From an uncultured Oscillospiraceae bacterium (GTDB lineage Bacteria > Bacillota > Clostridia > Oscillospirales > Oscillospiraceae): a stretch of DNA of 36,723 nt. Below are positions 16,495-24,502 of the stretch, piece by piece. The notes under the pieces are model-generated. The model had not been told where the DNA came from and did not search any database. It saw only the letters and a list, made by a program, of their open reading frames with translations. The position numbers and the translations under genes are program-made. Where the stretch lies: the NCBI GenBank assembly GCA_910587785.1, contig CAJUOA010000018.1:1-36723 (forward strand), read 5' to 3'. How positions within the stretch are numbered: position 1 is the stretch's first letter; the number at the start of each line of letters is the position of its first letter.

Positions 16495-16532
16495 GAAAAC
16501 AGGACCGGCGGGCACAGCGCCCCGCCGGTCCT
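16495..16532 (-). terminator. Rho-independent terminator between vanY-like gene and bceR
   Basis: A 12-bp perfect stem (AGGACCGGCGGG at 16501-16512 with CCCGCCGGTCCT at 16521-16532), followed on the minus strand by GTTTTCT. It ends four bases from the carboxypeptidase stop codon. It may act as a partial terminator, because no separate bceR promoter fits in the remaining space. Confidence 0.85.
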
Positions 16533-16536
16533 CCCG

Positions 16537-17541
16537 TTATTTGACCTTGCAGGTGACGACCACCCCGTCCACGTTGTTGCCGGAGACCTGATATTCGGCA
16601 GTGTTGGGGAGGTAGACCTCCGTTCCGGGGGTGTACCAGACCTCGTACTCGCCCTCCGGGCAGGTGATGGTCAGGTGCTCCCCGTCAAAGGGGAAGCCCT
16701 TGAGATAGTCGGTGTACTCCTCCAGGCAGAGCCCCAGCTCCGTGATCTTCGCGGCGTGGGGGACGCCGGTGTAGCGGAAGTGCCACGGCTCGTCCAGGAT
16801 GCCGGTGAGGTCCGCCTTGTCCTCCTCGTAGCGGACGATGTAGCCATACTCCGAACAGTGCTCAGTGATCCAGGCGTACTCACCGGTGCTGTCCATGAAC
16901 TCTCCGCTGAGGAGGCCCAGGTCCACCACAAGGCCCGTGTGGTGCTCACTGCCCCCGGGCTGGGCCACATACTTTTTCGCGTGCTCAAGGCCGTTTCGCT
17001 CGGCGCTCTGGTCGAAGAGGTGCTGCTGGTAATCGGCGGTGCGGTGCCCGGCGACGACGTTCACGGACTTGCTCCCCCCCTGGGCGCGGAAGGCGTCCAT
17101 CATGGTGTTGAGGGCCTCCAGGGCCGTGGGCTCCAGGTAAACCGTGGCGTCCCGAACGTAGTAGCTGTCGGACTTGTGGTCCAGGATGCAGGAGAGGCCC
17201 GCCTCCTGGTTCTCCGGGAAGTGAAAAAACGTCCAGTTGTTGACCAGCACCAGGTCCCCGGTGTAGACGGCGTCCTCCCCCAGGTCTGTCAGCGTGCAGT
17301 CGATGCCGGAGGGGGTGGCCGCCCGCCGGGGGAGCTGGGAGGGGGCCGTGGGCGGCGTGAGCACGGCGTCCCCGGCGGGCGTGAAGCCGTCGGGGACGGT
17401 CTCCTCCGGTGCGCTCAGGAACCGAAAAGCCAGCATACCCACCACTGCGACTGCCACCAGGCCGGCAAAGATTTCCACCGGTCCGATGTAGACCCGCCGG
17501 CGGCGGTAGCCCCGATACCCATGATAGCCCTGTCTTCTCAT
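16537..17541 (-). CDS. VanY-like D-alanyl-D-alanine carboxypeptidase, membrane anchored
   Basis: A 334-residue zinc peptidase of the VanY/DacB (LAS) fold, expected to act outside the membrane and remove the last D-Ala from peptidoglycan stem peptides. After an Arg/Tyr-rich N-terminal tip (MRRQGYHGYRGYRRRR) comes one membrane helix (about 22-43), then a linker, then the peptidase domain (about 120-285). Zinc ligands and catalytic residues are visible: S198-x-H200-x-x-G203-x-x-x-D207 and E251-P-W-H254. A C-terminal strand domain of about 45 residues follows. The start at 17541 is chosen because AAAGGAGA lies just upstream and the protein then begins with the positively charged tip; the longer open frame reads through a palindrome. 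It is separate from any vanHAX genes. Confidence 0.9.
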   Translation of the reverse strand: MRRQGYHGYRGYRRRRVYIGPVEIFAGLVAVAVVGMLAFRFLSAPEETVPDGFTPAGDAVLTPPTAPSQLPRRAATPSGIDCTLTDLGEDAVYTGDLVLVNNWTFFHFPENQEAGLSCILDHKSDSYYVRDATVYLEPTALEALNTMMDAFRAQGGSKSVNVVAGHRTADYQQHLFDQSAERNGLEHAKKYVAQPGGSEHHTGLVVDLGLLSGEFMDSTGEYAWITEHCSEYGYIVRYEEDKADLTGILDEPWHFRYTGVPHAAKITELGLCLEEYTDYLKGFPFDGEHLTITCPEGEYEVWYTPGTEVYLPNTAEYQVSGNNVDGVVVTCKVK

Positions 17542-17571
17542 TCTGTTATCTATCTCCTTTGCGAAACATGA

Positions 17572-17648
17572 GCAAAGCGCAGCTTTGCGGACAAAAAGTT
17601 TTTTCTTTTTCGCTTCCTTTTTCTTTTGTACACAAAAGAAAAAGGAAG
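17572..17648. repeat. Hairpin pair with a 17-bp perfect palindrome upstream of the vanY-like gene
   Basis: Two structures sit in the 109-base gap between genes. GCAAAGC (17572-17578) pairs with GCTTTGC (17582-17588). A 17-bp perfect inverted repeat with a two-base loop runs from 17613 to 17648 (left arm CTTCCTTTTTCTTTTGT). Between them is CGGACAAAAAGT, also found in the hairpin of the 27076 repeat element. On the minus strand it lies just after the stop of the unknown exported protein, so termination or mRNA end protection is likely. The second structure lacks a T-run. Confidence 0.75.
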
Positions 17649-17650
17649 AA

Positions 17651-18604
17651 TCAAGGGTTCCAGCCAATGGCGCAGCCCCGGTTGGAGGTGGCGTTGCTGG
17701 TGAGGGGGATCTGGAGGGTCTGGTCGTTGTAGGTGAAGTTGATCTGACTGTTGGCGTTATAGTCGCCATTCATGCGCACGGCCTCCTCAGCGTTCTCCAG
17801 AATCTCCTTGTTATAGCTGTTGGACCAGCCGGGGGATACGCTGTCGAGCCCCCAGTAATCCCGCCAGGCGGTGCCGAAGCGCTCCGCGCCCCGGTAGCCC
17901 CAGTAGGGCTGGAAATTGTTGTACCAGCGGAGGATAAACCCCAGGAGCTTCCCGGACTGGGCGTCCACGGTGACAGCGAGCTTATAGGGCGCACAGGAGA
18001 GGGTGAGGGAGTAGGTCTGAAAGCTGAGCTGGGTGTCCCGGTCCACGTAGACGGACAGGGCGCGGTCAGTGACCTCCGCCGTTTCCCGGCTGTCCCAGAG
18101 GGAGGGCATGGCCCCGGTGGACTGGAGCTTTTGCAGCTCCGACAGGACGCTCTCCAGGCGGTCGGTCCACTCCTGGGCGGAGGCCTGAGCCGCGCTGTCG
18201 AGCATCTCAAGGGTCTTGTCGGTGGCAAATGCGGTGGAGGATGCAGCGATAAGCTCTCCAGGGTCCAGACCAACAGCTGCGCTCGCGCCAAGATAGGGTT
18301 CGACATAGAATTCCACCACCCCTCCGGCGGAGATAGCATAGTGAAATGCCATCTCGGTCCCCTCGTCGGTGAGATAGGCCTCCTCCAGGGGCACCTTGCT
18401 GAGCTTCCCGCTCCGCAGGAGCAGGAGCTTCTCCCCCACGGTCAGCTGCATCTGCTCGGCGAAGCCCTCCCGCTCCTCCTCCTGCCGGAGGATGTGGGGC
18501 TCGTCCAGGAGGGCGGTGTCGTTCCACTGGGCGAGTTCTCCGGGCAGGAAGACCGCCGCCGCGATGAGCAGCAGCGCCGCAAGGGCGGCGAAATAGTTAC
18601 GCAT
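17651..18604 (-). CDS. Exported protein of unknown function, downstream partner of a two-component system
   Basis: I do not recognise the family. The chain has 317 residues with an uncleaved or signal-type N-terminal helix (about 5-24, FAALAALLLIAAAVFLPGEL). The rest is mixed alpha/beta without cysteine motifs typical of lipoproteins. A middle part (about 180-235) resembles the small alpha/beta folds in which secreted proteins recognise Asp/Tyr-rich partners (YVDRDTQLSFQTYSL, VTVDAQSGKLLGF), like YpeB/PepSY-type repeats, which is a guess. Its ATG overlaps the last codons of the kinase gene by eight bases, so regulator, kinase and this protein are co-translated. It may be a sensor accessory, as often found with such kinases in Clostridia. 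Confidence 0.8.
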   Translation of the reverse strand: MRNYFAALAALLLIAAAVFLPGELAQWNDTALLDEPHILRQEEEREGFAEQMQLTVGEKLLLLRSGKLSKVPLEEAYLTDEGTEMAFHYAISAGGVVEFYVEPYLGASAAVGLDPGELIAASSTAFATDKTLEMLDSAAQASAQEWTDRLESVLSELQKLQSTGAMPSLWDSRETAEVTDRALSVYVDRDTQLSFQTYSLTLSCAPYKLAVTVDAQSGKLLGFILRWYNNFQPYWGYRGAERFGTAWRDYWGLDSVSPGWSNSYNKEILENAEEAVRMNGDYNANSQINFTYNDQTLQIPLTSNATSNRGCAIGWNP

Positions 18605-19925
18605 GGTCCTCCCTCCCTTCCGGTTTCACGCCGGTCAGCTCCACGGTGACGGTGGTGCCCCGGCCCTCCTGGCTCTCGAAGCGGAGGGCCCCGCCGTGGA
18701 GGGCGGCGATGGCCTTGCACAGGGCGAGGCCCAGTCCGGCGCCTCCCTGGGCCCGTGAGCGGGACTTGTCCACCATATAGAAGGCCTCGGTGATCTTCCC
18801 GATCTCATCGGGGGGGATGCCCCGGCCCTGGTCGGCGACAGTGAGGCGGTACCCGCCGGAAGCCAGGGCCTCGCCGGTGAGGGAGACCCCCTTCCCGGCC
18901 TCGGAGGCCTTGCGGGCGTTGTCCAGCAGGTTCTGGACCAGGGTCTGCAAGAGGGACGCGTCCCCCGGGATGGCCCCCTCCGCCGTGGAGACGGTGAGCC
19001 TGAGGCCCTGGGCCTCCATGGCGGGGAGGGCGCTCTCCGCCGCCAGGGCGCAGAGGCGGGGCATGTTCACGGTCTTAACGTCCGCCTCGCTGTGGCCCAC
19101 CACCAGGAGGCTCATGAGGCTCAGGGACAGCTTCTCCAGCCGCTTGCCCTCGGAGAAGATGTAGCTTGCGGCCTTGAAGCGCATATCCTCCTCCAGGTCC
19201 CGGACGTTCTGTTCGATGGCCCCGGCCATGCGGTTGAAGTAGAAGGCCAGCTCCCCGATCTCGTCCCCGGTGGTCACCTGGGCCCGGGCGGCGTAGTCGC
19301 CCCCGGCCAGGGCGGTGGCGGCCCGGCCCAGGGCCCGGATGGGCCGGGTGAGCCAGAAGGAGAGGGCGTACATCACCGCCGCGCCGATGCCCACCACGAT
19401 GAGCAATATCCAGCGGTAGACCTGGTAGTGGGTCTCCCGGTCGGCGAAGAGGCTGGTGATGTCCCGGAGGGTCTCCATATAGAGCATCCCGTCCGGCAGG
19501 GACACGGGCCCCGCGCAGTGGATGAGCACCCGCCCCGCCGGGTCCGCCCGGCGCAGGACGTAGCCGGAGGAGAGGCCGTCGATGGCCTCCAGGAGCTCCC
19601 GGTCCCCGCCGGCATCCAGGGTGGAGTAGACCTGCTCCCCGTCCCGGGTGCTGACCCGGAACTGGTGGTCCGTGAAGTAGGCGTCCCCCTGCAGGGTGCG
19701 CTGGAGGCTCTTGCCCTGCTGGGCCAGGTTTTCCAGAGTGATGCCCCGGGCGTCGCACACCGCCTCGTAGGCGATGCGGAGCATCTGCATCTCCTCCTGG
19801 GCCACGGCGATCTCCCGGTTCAGGGTGGAGCGGAAGGAGATGCTGATGAGCAGGTGGCTCCCCATCCCGATGGAGAGCACCAGGATGCACAGCGACGCCA
19901 GGGTGACCTTCCAGGCGAACCTCAT
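18597..19925 (-). CDS. HAMP-domain sensor histidine kinase lacking the phosphoacceptor helix
   Basis: A 442-residue membrane kinase: helix at about 7-29, extracellular domain (30-168), second helix (about 170-191), HAMP (about 192-245, ending GELAFYFNRMAGAIEQNVRDLEE), then directly DMRFKAASYIFSEGKRLEKL, which is the second helix of the dimerisation domain in related clostridial kinases. The usual segment between the two, carrying H-E-L-K-T-P and the next helix turn, is absent, so no phosphoacceptor histidine is visible. The ATP-binding domain is intact: N box QNLLDNARKAS (331-341), DQGRGIP (365-371), GAGLGL (395-400). The join is at codons 246/247 (around 19188). The reading frame continues cleanly through it. 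The start overlaps the regulator stop by four bases. Confidence 0.9.
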   Translation of the reverse strand: MRFAWKVTLASLCILVLSIGMGSHLLISISFRSTLNREIAVAQEEMQMLRIAYEAVCDARGITLENLAQQGKSLQRTLQGDAYFTDHQFRVSTRDGEQVYSTLDAGGDRELLEAIDGLSSGYVLRRADPAGRVLIHCAGPVSLPDGMLYMETLRDITSLFADRETHYQVYRWILLIVVGIGAAVMYALSFWLTRPIRALGRAATALAGGDYAARAQVTTGDEIGELAFYFNRMAGAIEQNVRDLEEDMRFKAASYIFSEGKRLEKLSLSLMSLLVVGHSEADVKTVNMPRLCALAAESALPAMEAQGLRLTVSTAEGAIPGDASLLQTLVQNLLDNARKASEAGKGVSLTGEALASGGYRLTVADQGRGIPPDEIGKITEAFYMVDKSRSRAQGGAGLGLALCKAIAALHGGALRFESQEGRGTTVTVELTGVKPEGREDHA

Positions 19926-20581
19926 TCCTTGACCTCCAGGCGGTAGCCCACCTTATAGACCGCCGCGATACGCTCCTGCCAGCCCAGCTTCTTGCGCAGG
20001 CGCTGGACGTGGAGGTCCACCGTGCGGCTGTCGCCCATATAGTCGTTCTCCCAGACCCGCTCATAGATGGTCTCCCGGAAGAGGGCGATATTCTTGTTTT
20101 GCAGGAACAGGATCAGGAGGTTATACTCCTTGGCGGTGAGGGACACCGGCTCCCCGCCCTTGGTCACCACCCGGGACTGGGTGTCCACCACCACGTCGTC
20201 CACCACGATCCGGCTCTCGGTCTTGTGATAGCGGCGTAATACCGTCTCTACCCGGGCCAGGAGCTCCGCGATCTCAAAGGGCTTGACGATGTAGTCGTCC
20301 GCCCCCAGCTTCAGCCCCTTGATCCGATCCTTCACCGCACTGCGGGCGGTGATGAAGATCACCGGGATCTCCATGGGGGCTAAATACTCCATCAGCTCGA
20401 AACCGTCGATGCCCGGGAGCATCACGTCCAGGAGGATCAGGTCGTACCGCCGCTCGTTGACCGCGTCCGCCGCCTCGATGCCGTTGTCGATGCAGTCGCA
20501 GCTGTAGCCCGCGGCGGTCAAACTCATGTCTAATAGGTCTGCGATTGGGCGTTCGTCCTCTACTACTAGTATTTTTATCAT
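19922..20581 (-). CDS. OmpR/PhoB-family response regulator
   Basis: A 219-residue regulator with a complete receiver domain (E8/D9, phosphoacceptor D52, T78, K100) and C-terminal winged helix (about 125-215, AKEYNLLILFLQNKN, then DSRTVDLHVQRLRKKLG). It is the first gene of the regulator-kinase-exported protein series, followed at distance by the VanY-like gene. No strong ribosome site is visible before the ATG. GATAAT (plus 20603-20608) on the minus strand could be a -10, but I find no -35. The 303-base repeat element lies just upstream. Confidence 0.94.
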   Translation of the reverse strand: MIKILVVEDERPIADLLDMSLTAAGYSCDCIDNGIEAADAVNERRYDLILLDVMLPGIDGFELMEYLAPMEIPVIFITARSAVKDRIKGLKLGADDYIVKPFEIAELLARVETVLRRYHKTESRIVVDDVVVDTQSRVVTKGGEPVSLTAKEYNLLILFLQNKNIALFRETIYERVWENDYMGDSRTVDLHVQRLRKKLGWQERIAAVYKVGYRLEVKE

Positions 20582-20623
20582 AGTTTATTTTTTCCAGGCT
20601 AGATTATCTTGATTGTTGCGGGG

Positions 20624-20926
20624 CCTCCCCGGCCCCGGACCCCGGGTGACTTTTTGTCCGCACAAAAAGTCACCAAAAAACCGCTTAAGAAACTACGTTT
20701 CTTAAGAATCTTCCTGAATGACGGGGGTTTTTTGTTTACGCTACGACCTGGCAGTCTCCATTTTCCCAACCACTTCCCTGGGCCGATGGCAGTCGAATCT
20801 CCGCCACAACTCCCTGGACCTTCGGTCTTCTTCGTTGGGTTCGCCTCCTAAAGCACGATTCTTTTCGAGACTACCGGGCCTCCGGCACGGTGCGGGCGAG
20901 ACTGCCCTGCCATACGGCGCACCGCT
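20624..20926. repeat. Dispersed structured repeat element, copy A
   Basis: This fills most of the 410-base gap between ileS and the regulator gene. It is nearly identical to copy B at 27076-27380 (27 differences in the first 243 aligned bases by hand count). Contents on the plus strand: a GC-rich start; hairpin 1, GGTGACTTTTTGT with its complement (20645-20674, loop CCGC); hairpin 2, CTTAAGAAAC with its complement (20684-20706, loop TAC); a G-rich/T-rich step; then a variable central part and a conserved tail (CGGCACGGTGCGGGCGA). GGCAGTCTC and GAGACTGCC inside form a long-range pair. On the minus strand hairpin 2 is followed by CGGTTTTTT, so it can terminate ileS transcription. I see no transposase. 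Confidence 0.85.
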
Positions 20927-20933
20927 TTCGCAG

Positions 20934-20952
20934 GGGCGCACATTGTGCGCCC
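20934..20952. repeat. Short GGGGCG palindrome, copy 1
   Basis: GGGCGCACA (20934-20942) pairs perfectly with TGTGCGCCC (20944-20952), one-base loop. It is the same kind of element as those at 29503 and 35412. It lies just past the end of repeat element A and 40 bases after the ileS stop on the minus strand. Confidence 0.65.
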
Positions 20953-20991
20953 GCTTCCCCCCGTTACACGGACTGGGACTGCTAACAGCCC

Positions 20992-23733
20992 TTACTTCAA
21001 CCCCCGGACGACCCTCGCACACCGCGGGCACAAGGTGGGATGCTCCCCATCCTGCCCCACAGTGGTCAGGACCTTCCAGCACCGCTCACACTTGCTCCCC
21101 TGGGCGGGCGCAACCTGGACCTCTGTCCCGCCGCCGGCCTCCACCTGAGAGACGATGAACAGATCAGCCAGCTCCTCTGTATCCATGGCCCCGCATCCGC
21201 CCAGCTTCGCGGAGGGGACCGTCACCTTCGCCTCCAGGCTCTTCCCGATCTTCTTCTCCGCCCGCGCGGCCTCCAGGGACGCATTCACCGTATCCCGGAC
21301 CTTGATAAGCCCGTCCCAAGCCGCCATAGCGTCCTCATCCAGAGCATAATCAGCAAACGGCTTGTTCATCTGATTGAGCAGGACATTGCGCCCATCATCC
21401 TCCGGGCGGTGGGGCATGGCCTGCCAGATTTCATCACAGGTAAAGGCGAGGATGGGCGCGAAAATCTTCGTGATGGTATCCAAAATCAGCCACAGCGCCG
21501 TCTGCGCGCTCCGCCGGGCCAGACCGTCCCGCTCCTCACAGTAGAGCCGGTCCTTGATGATATCCAGATAGAAGCTGCTGAGCTCCACCACGCAGAAATC
21601 ATTCACCGCATGGCTCACCACATGGAACTCGTAGCTCTGATAAGCCGCCTCGCATCGCTCCATCAGGGCATTGAGCTTCGTCACCGCCCAGCGGTCCAGC
21701 TCCAGCATCTCCTGGGGGCTCACCAGGTTCGCCGCGTCAAATCCATCCAGATTCCCCAGGCAGTACCGCGCCGTATTCCGGAACTTCAAATAGTTCTGAC
21801 TTAACTGCTTGAAAATCGCGTCGGAACAGCGTACGTCCACATGGTAGTCCGCGCTCCCCGCCCACAGCCGGATCATATCCGCGCCATATTTCTTGATCAC
21901 ATCAGCCGGGTCCACGCCGTTGCCCAAACTCTTGTGCATGGCCTTGCCCTCGCCATCCACTGTCCAGCCGTGGGTGACGCACTGCTTGAAGGGCGCTCCC
22001 CGTCCCAGCGCGCCTACGGCAGTCAGCAAACTCGCCTGGAACCACCCGCGGTACTGGTCAAGCCCCTCCATATACACGTCCGCAGGCCAGAACCCCTGGT
22101 CCTTCTCCATGGACGCAAAGTGGGTGGAGCCGGAATCGAACCAGCCGTCCAGCGTGTCCTCCTCCTTGGTAAAGTGCGTACCGCCGCAGTGGGGGCACTT
22201 GTACCCGGCAGGGAGAATTTCAGCGGCATCCTTCTCATACCACGCGTTGGAGCCCTCCTTGCCAAAGAGGGCGCTCACCGCCTCGATGGCGGCATCGTCG
22301 CACACCGGCTTGCCGCACTCCTCACAGTAGAACACCGGGATCGGCAGTCCCCAGCGGCGCTGGCGGGAAATGCACCAGTCCGAGCGCTCCTGGACCATGG
22401 ACCCAATGCGGTCCTTGCCCCAGCCGGGAATCCACGTCACATCCTCCGTAGCCGCCACAGCCTCATCCTTGAAGGACTCCACTGAGCAGAACCACTGGGG
22501 CGTCGCCCGGAAGATGATGGGGTGCTTGCACCGCCAGCAGTGGGGATAGGAGTGGGTGATATCCTCGCTTGCAAAGAGCGCCCCGCTCTCCTTCATATCC
22601 GCCAAAATCACAGGGTTAGACTCGTCGGTGGTCATTCCCGCGTACTTCCCGGCGTAGTCCGTATGACGGCCCCGGTCGTCCACCGGCACCACCATCTCCA
22701 TGCCATAGCGCTTGCAGGTCTGATAGTCGTCCGCGCCGAAGCCGGGTGCCGTGTGGACGCACCCGGTACCGGAGTCCATGGTGACATACTCCGCGTTCAC
22801 CAGACGGCTGGTCTTGGGCAGGAAGGGGTGGTCCGCCAGCATATTCTCAAAGAAGGAGCCCGGGTGGGTCTCCACGATCTCGTAATGTTCGATGCCGCCC
22901 AGCTTCATGACCTTCTCCACCAGCGCCTCGGCCAGGATATAGGTCTCGCCGTTCTCCGCCTTTACCAGGGCATAGCTGTCCCGGGGGTGGAGGGCGATGG
23001 CCAGGTTCCCCGGCAGGGTCCAGATGGTGGTGGTCCAGATGAGGAAGAAGAGCTTATCATGCCCGCCCAGCTTCCCCTGGCCGTCGCGCATGGGGAACTT
23101 CACATACACCGTGGTGACCGGGTCCTCCTGGTACTCGATCTCCGCCTCGGCGAGAGCCGTCTCGTCGTGGGGGCACCAGTACACGGGCTTGAGGCCCTTG
23201 TAGATATACCCCTTCTTGTACATGGCCCCGAAAATCTTCACCTCAGCGGCCTCAAAGCCGGGGTCCATGGTGAGATAGGGGTGCTCCCAGTCGCCCACCA
23301 CGCCCAGGCGCTTGAAGCTCTCCCGCTGCACGTCCACATAGTGCTGGGCGAAGTCCCGGCAGGCGGAGCGGAACTCCGGCACCCCCATGGCCTTGCGGTT
23401 GAGCTTGTTCTGCTTGATGATGGCCGACTCGATGGGCATCCCGTGGTTGTCCCAGCCGGGAACATAGGGCGTATAGTGCCCCCGCATGGCCGCGGAGCGG
23501 ACGATGAAGTCCTTGATGGACTTGTTGAGGGCCGTGCCCATGTGGATGTTGCCGTTGGAGAAGGGAGGCCCGTCGTGGAGGGCGAAGCGGGGCCTGCCCT
23601 CGTTCTTCTTCAGGAGCTCATGGTAGAGGTCCATGTTCTCCCAAGCCTCCAGCATCCCGGGCTCCCGGGCCGGAAGGCCCGCCCGCATGGGAAATTCGGT
23701 CTGGGGCAGATTGATGGTCTTGTTGTAGTCCAT
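20992..23733 (-). CDS. ileS: Isoleucyl-tRNA synthetase
   Basis: Class I synthetase of 913 residues that charges tRNA-Ile. HIGH motif as H64-M-G-T in PPFSNGNIHMGTA. Editing domain in the CP1 insert (about 185-395) with LIWTTTIWTLPGN and the GTGCVHTAPGFG stretch (322-333). The KMSKS loop reads AMHKS (598-602) in EGKAMHKSLGN, a form common in Clostridia. A C-terminal zinc ribbon (CERCWK ... CPRC) is present. AGGAGG lies 12 bases before ATG; the previous gene ends 33 bases upstream without a promoter that I can see. Expression is therefore likely driven from the T-box transcript at 25446-25705, four genes upstream. Confidence 0.97.
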   Translation of the reverse strand: MDYNKTINLPQTEFPMRAGLPAREPGMLEAWENMDLYHELLKKNEGRPRFALHDGPPFSNGNIHMGTALNKSIKDFIVRSAAMRGHYTPYVPGWDNHGMPIESAIIKQNKLNRKAMGVPEFRSACRDFAQHYVDVQRESFKRLGVVGDWEHPYLTMDPGFEAAEVKIFGAMYKKGYIYKGLKPVYWCPHDETALAEAEIEYQEDPVTTVYVKFPMRDGQGKLGGHDKLFFLIWTTTIWTLPGNLAIALHPRDSYALVKAENGETYILAEALVEKVMKLGGIEHYEIVETHPGSFFENMLADHPFLPKTSRLVNAEYVTMDSGTGCVHTAPGFGADDYQTCKRYGMEMVVPVDDRGRHTDYAGKYAGMTTDESNPVILADMKESGALFASEDITHSYPHCWRCKHPIIFRATPQWFCSVESFKDEAVAATEDVTWIPGWGKDRIGSMVQERSDWCISRQRRWGLPIPVFYCEECGKPVCDDAAIEAVSALFGKEGSNAWYEKDAAEILPAGYKCPHCGGTHFTKEEDTLDGWFDSGSTHFASMEKDQGFWPADVYMEGLDQYRGWFQASLLTAVGALGRGAPFKQCVTHGWTVDGEGKAMHKSLGNGVDPADVIKKYGADMIRLWAGSADYHVDVRCSDAIFKQLSQNYLKFRNTARYCLGNLDGFDAANLVSPQEMLELDRWAVTKLNALMERCEAAYQSYEFHVVSHAVNDFCVVELSSFYLDIIKDRLYCEERDGLARRSAQTALWLILDTITKIFAPILAFTCDEIWQAMPHRPEDDGRNVLLNQMNKPFADYALDEDAMAAWDGLIKVRDTVNASLEAARAEKKIGKSLEAKVTVPSAKLGGCGAMDTEELADLFIVSQVEAGGGTEVQVAPAQGSKCERCWKVLTTVGQDGEHPTLCPRCARVVRGLK

Positions 23734-23766
23734 TGGTATTGTTCCTCCTGATAAGAGTTGATTTGT

Positions 23767-23988
23767 TTATTGATAAAAGACATCGTGTGCTGGGGCGCCC
23801 AGGTAGGTCAGGACGACCTGATGGCAGTCCCTGCACAGAAACGCCCGCTGGGGCCTGTCCCGGAAGAGCAGGACATCCTCCCGGCCCTTGACGGGCAGGG
23901 GCTTATCCTCCCTCGGGCTCCAGAGCATCCGACCGCCGCCGTGGAGCCAGCCAGAGGACATCTCTTTGCCGCAGGTGGGACAGTTCAT
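23767..23988 (-). CDS. Small zinc-ribbon protein, DUF6487-like
   Basis: A 73-residue protein with two knuckles, CPTCGKEM (residues 3-10) and CRDCHQV (near 52-58), plus a middle strand region (LHGGGRMLWSPRE) that is typical of the DUF6487 group. Function is unknown; metal binding is probable. It overlaps the acetyltransferase stop by four bases and is followed by ileS after 33 bases. Confidence 0.75.
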   Translation of the reverse strand: MNCPTCGKEMSSGWLHGGGRMLWSPREDKPLPVKGREDVLLFRDRPQRAFLCRDCHQVVLTYLGAPAHDVFYQ

Positions 23989-24461
23989 GGGCGCTCCTCC
24001 TTTTTCCCCCGGTCAACCAGGCGCTGGAGTCGTTTCGTAAAGCAAATGATCCTGTTTGCCTCTGCAAAATCCATAGCCATATGGAACCGGAAGCTGTCAG
24101 CATTCTCTAATTCGCAGTCACTGGCAAATTCTGTGCAGCCCTTCTCTTTTGCCCACGATTCGCACGCATTCAGCAGTTCTTTGGCATAGCCTCTGCGCCG
24201 GTGTCCCTCCATAACGAAGATCCCTTCTAAATATCCGACAGGGGTCGTTTCAGTGCCTTCCACGTAATCATGTCTTAATTGGCACTGCGCAAAACCAACA
24301 GGGGTATCCGCTGCGTATTTCAGAAATACCTGCGCATCTTCCTGGGAGAGGATCTCTGAAAATTCATCTGCCAGCTCGTCAGCAGAGGGGTGATCCCACA
24401 GCAGGACCGCCAGACCGGCGATGATCCGCACATCATTTTTGGTTGCTTTTCGCACCATCAT
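23985..24461 (-). CDS. GNAT acetyltransferase, aminoglycoside 6'-N-acetyltransferase-like
   Basis: A 158-residue single GNAT domain. The hallmark segments of the AAC(6')-I group are visible: GFAQCQLRHDYVEGTETTP, YLEGIFVMEGHRRRGYAKEL (acetyl-CoA loop R-R-R-G-Y-A), and GCTEFASDCELENADS followed by FRFHMAMDFAEANRIICF. The chain has the usual length. Its substrate could be an aminoglycoside or another amine; resistance should not be assumed. The ATG at 24461 follows GGAGGGAGG. It sits in the T-box-led ileS series. Confidence 0.82.
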   Translation of the reverse strand: MMVRKATKNDVRIIAGLAVLLWDHPSADELADEFSEILSQEDAQVFLKYAADTPVGFAQCQLRHDYVEGTETTPVGYLEGIFVMEGHRRRGYAKELLNACESWAKEKGCTEFASDCELENADSFRFHMAMDFAEANRIICFTKRLQRLVDRGKKEERP

Positions 24462-24502
24462 ATTTCCTCCCTCCGGATGATCCGTTCAGATTTCTGAAAC
24501 CC

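Noticed and set aside
20609..20851. Plus-strand open frame of 80 codons in repeat copy A, also open in copy B to the same stop position
   Set aside because: Between the copies about 17 of 23 differing codons change the amino acid and only 6 are silent, so there is no sign of protein-level selection. There is no ribosome site or shared start. Structured non-coding DNA explains the similarity better.
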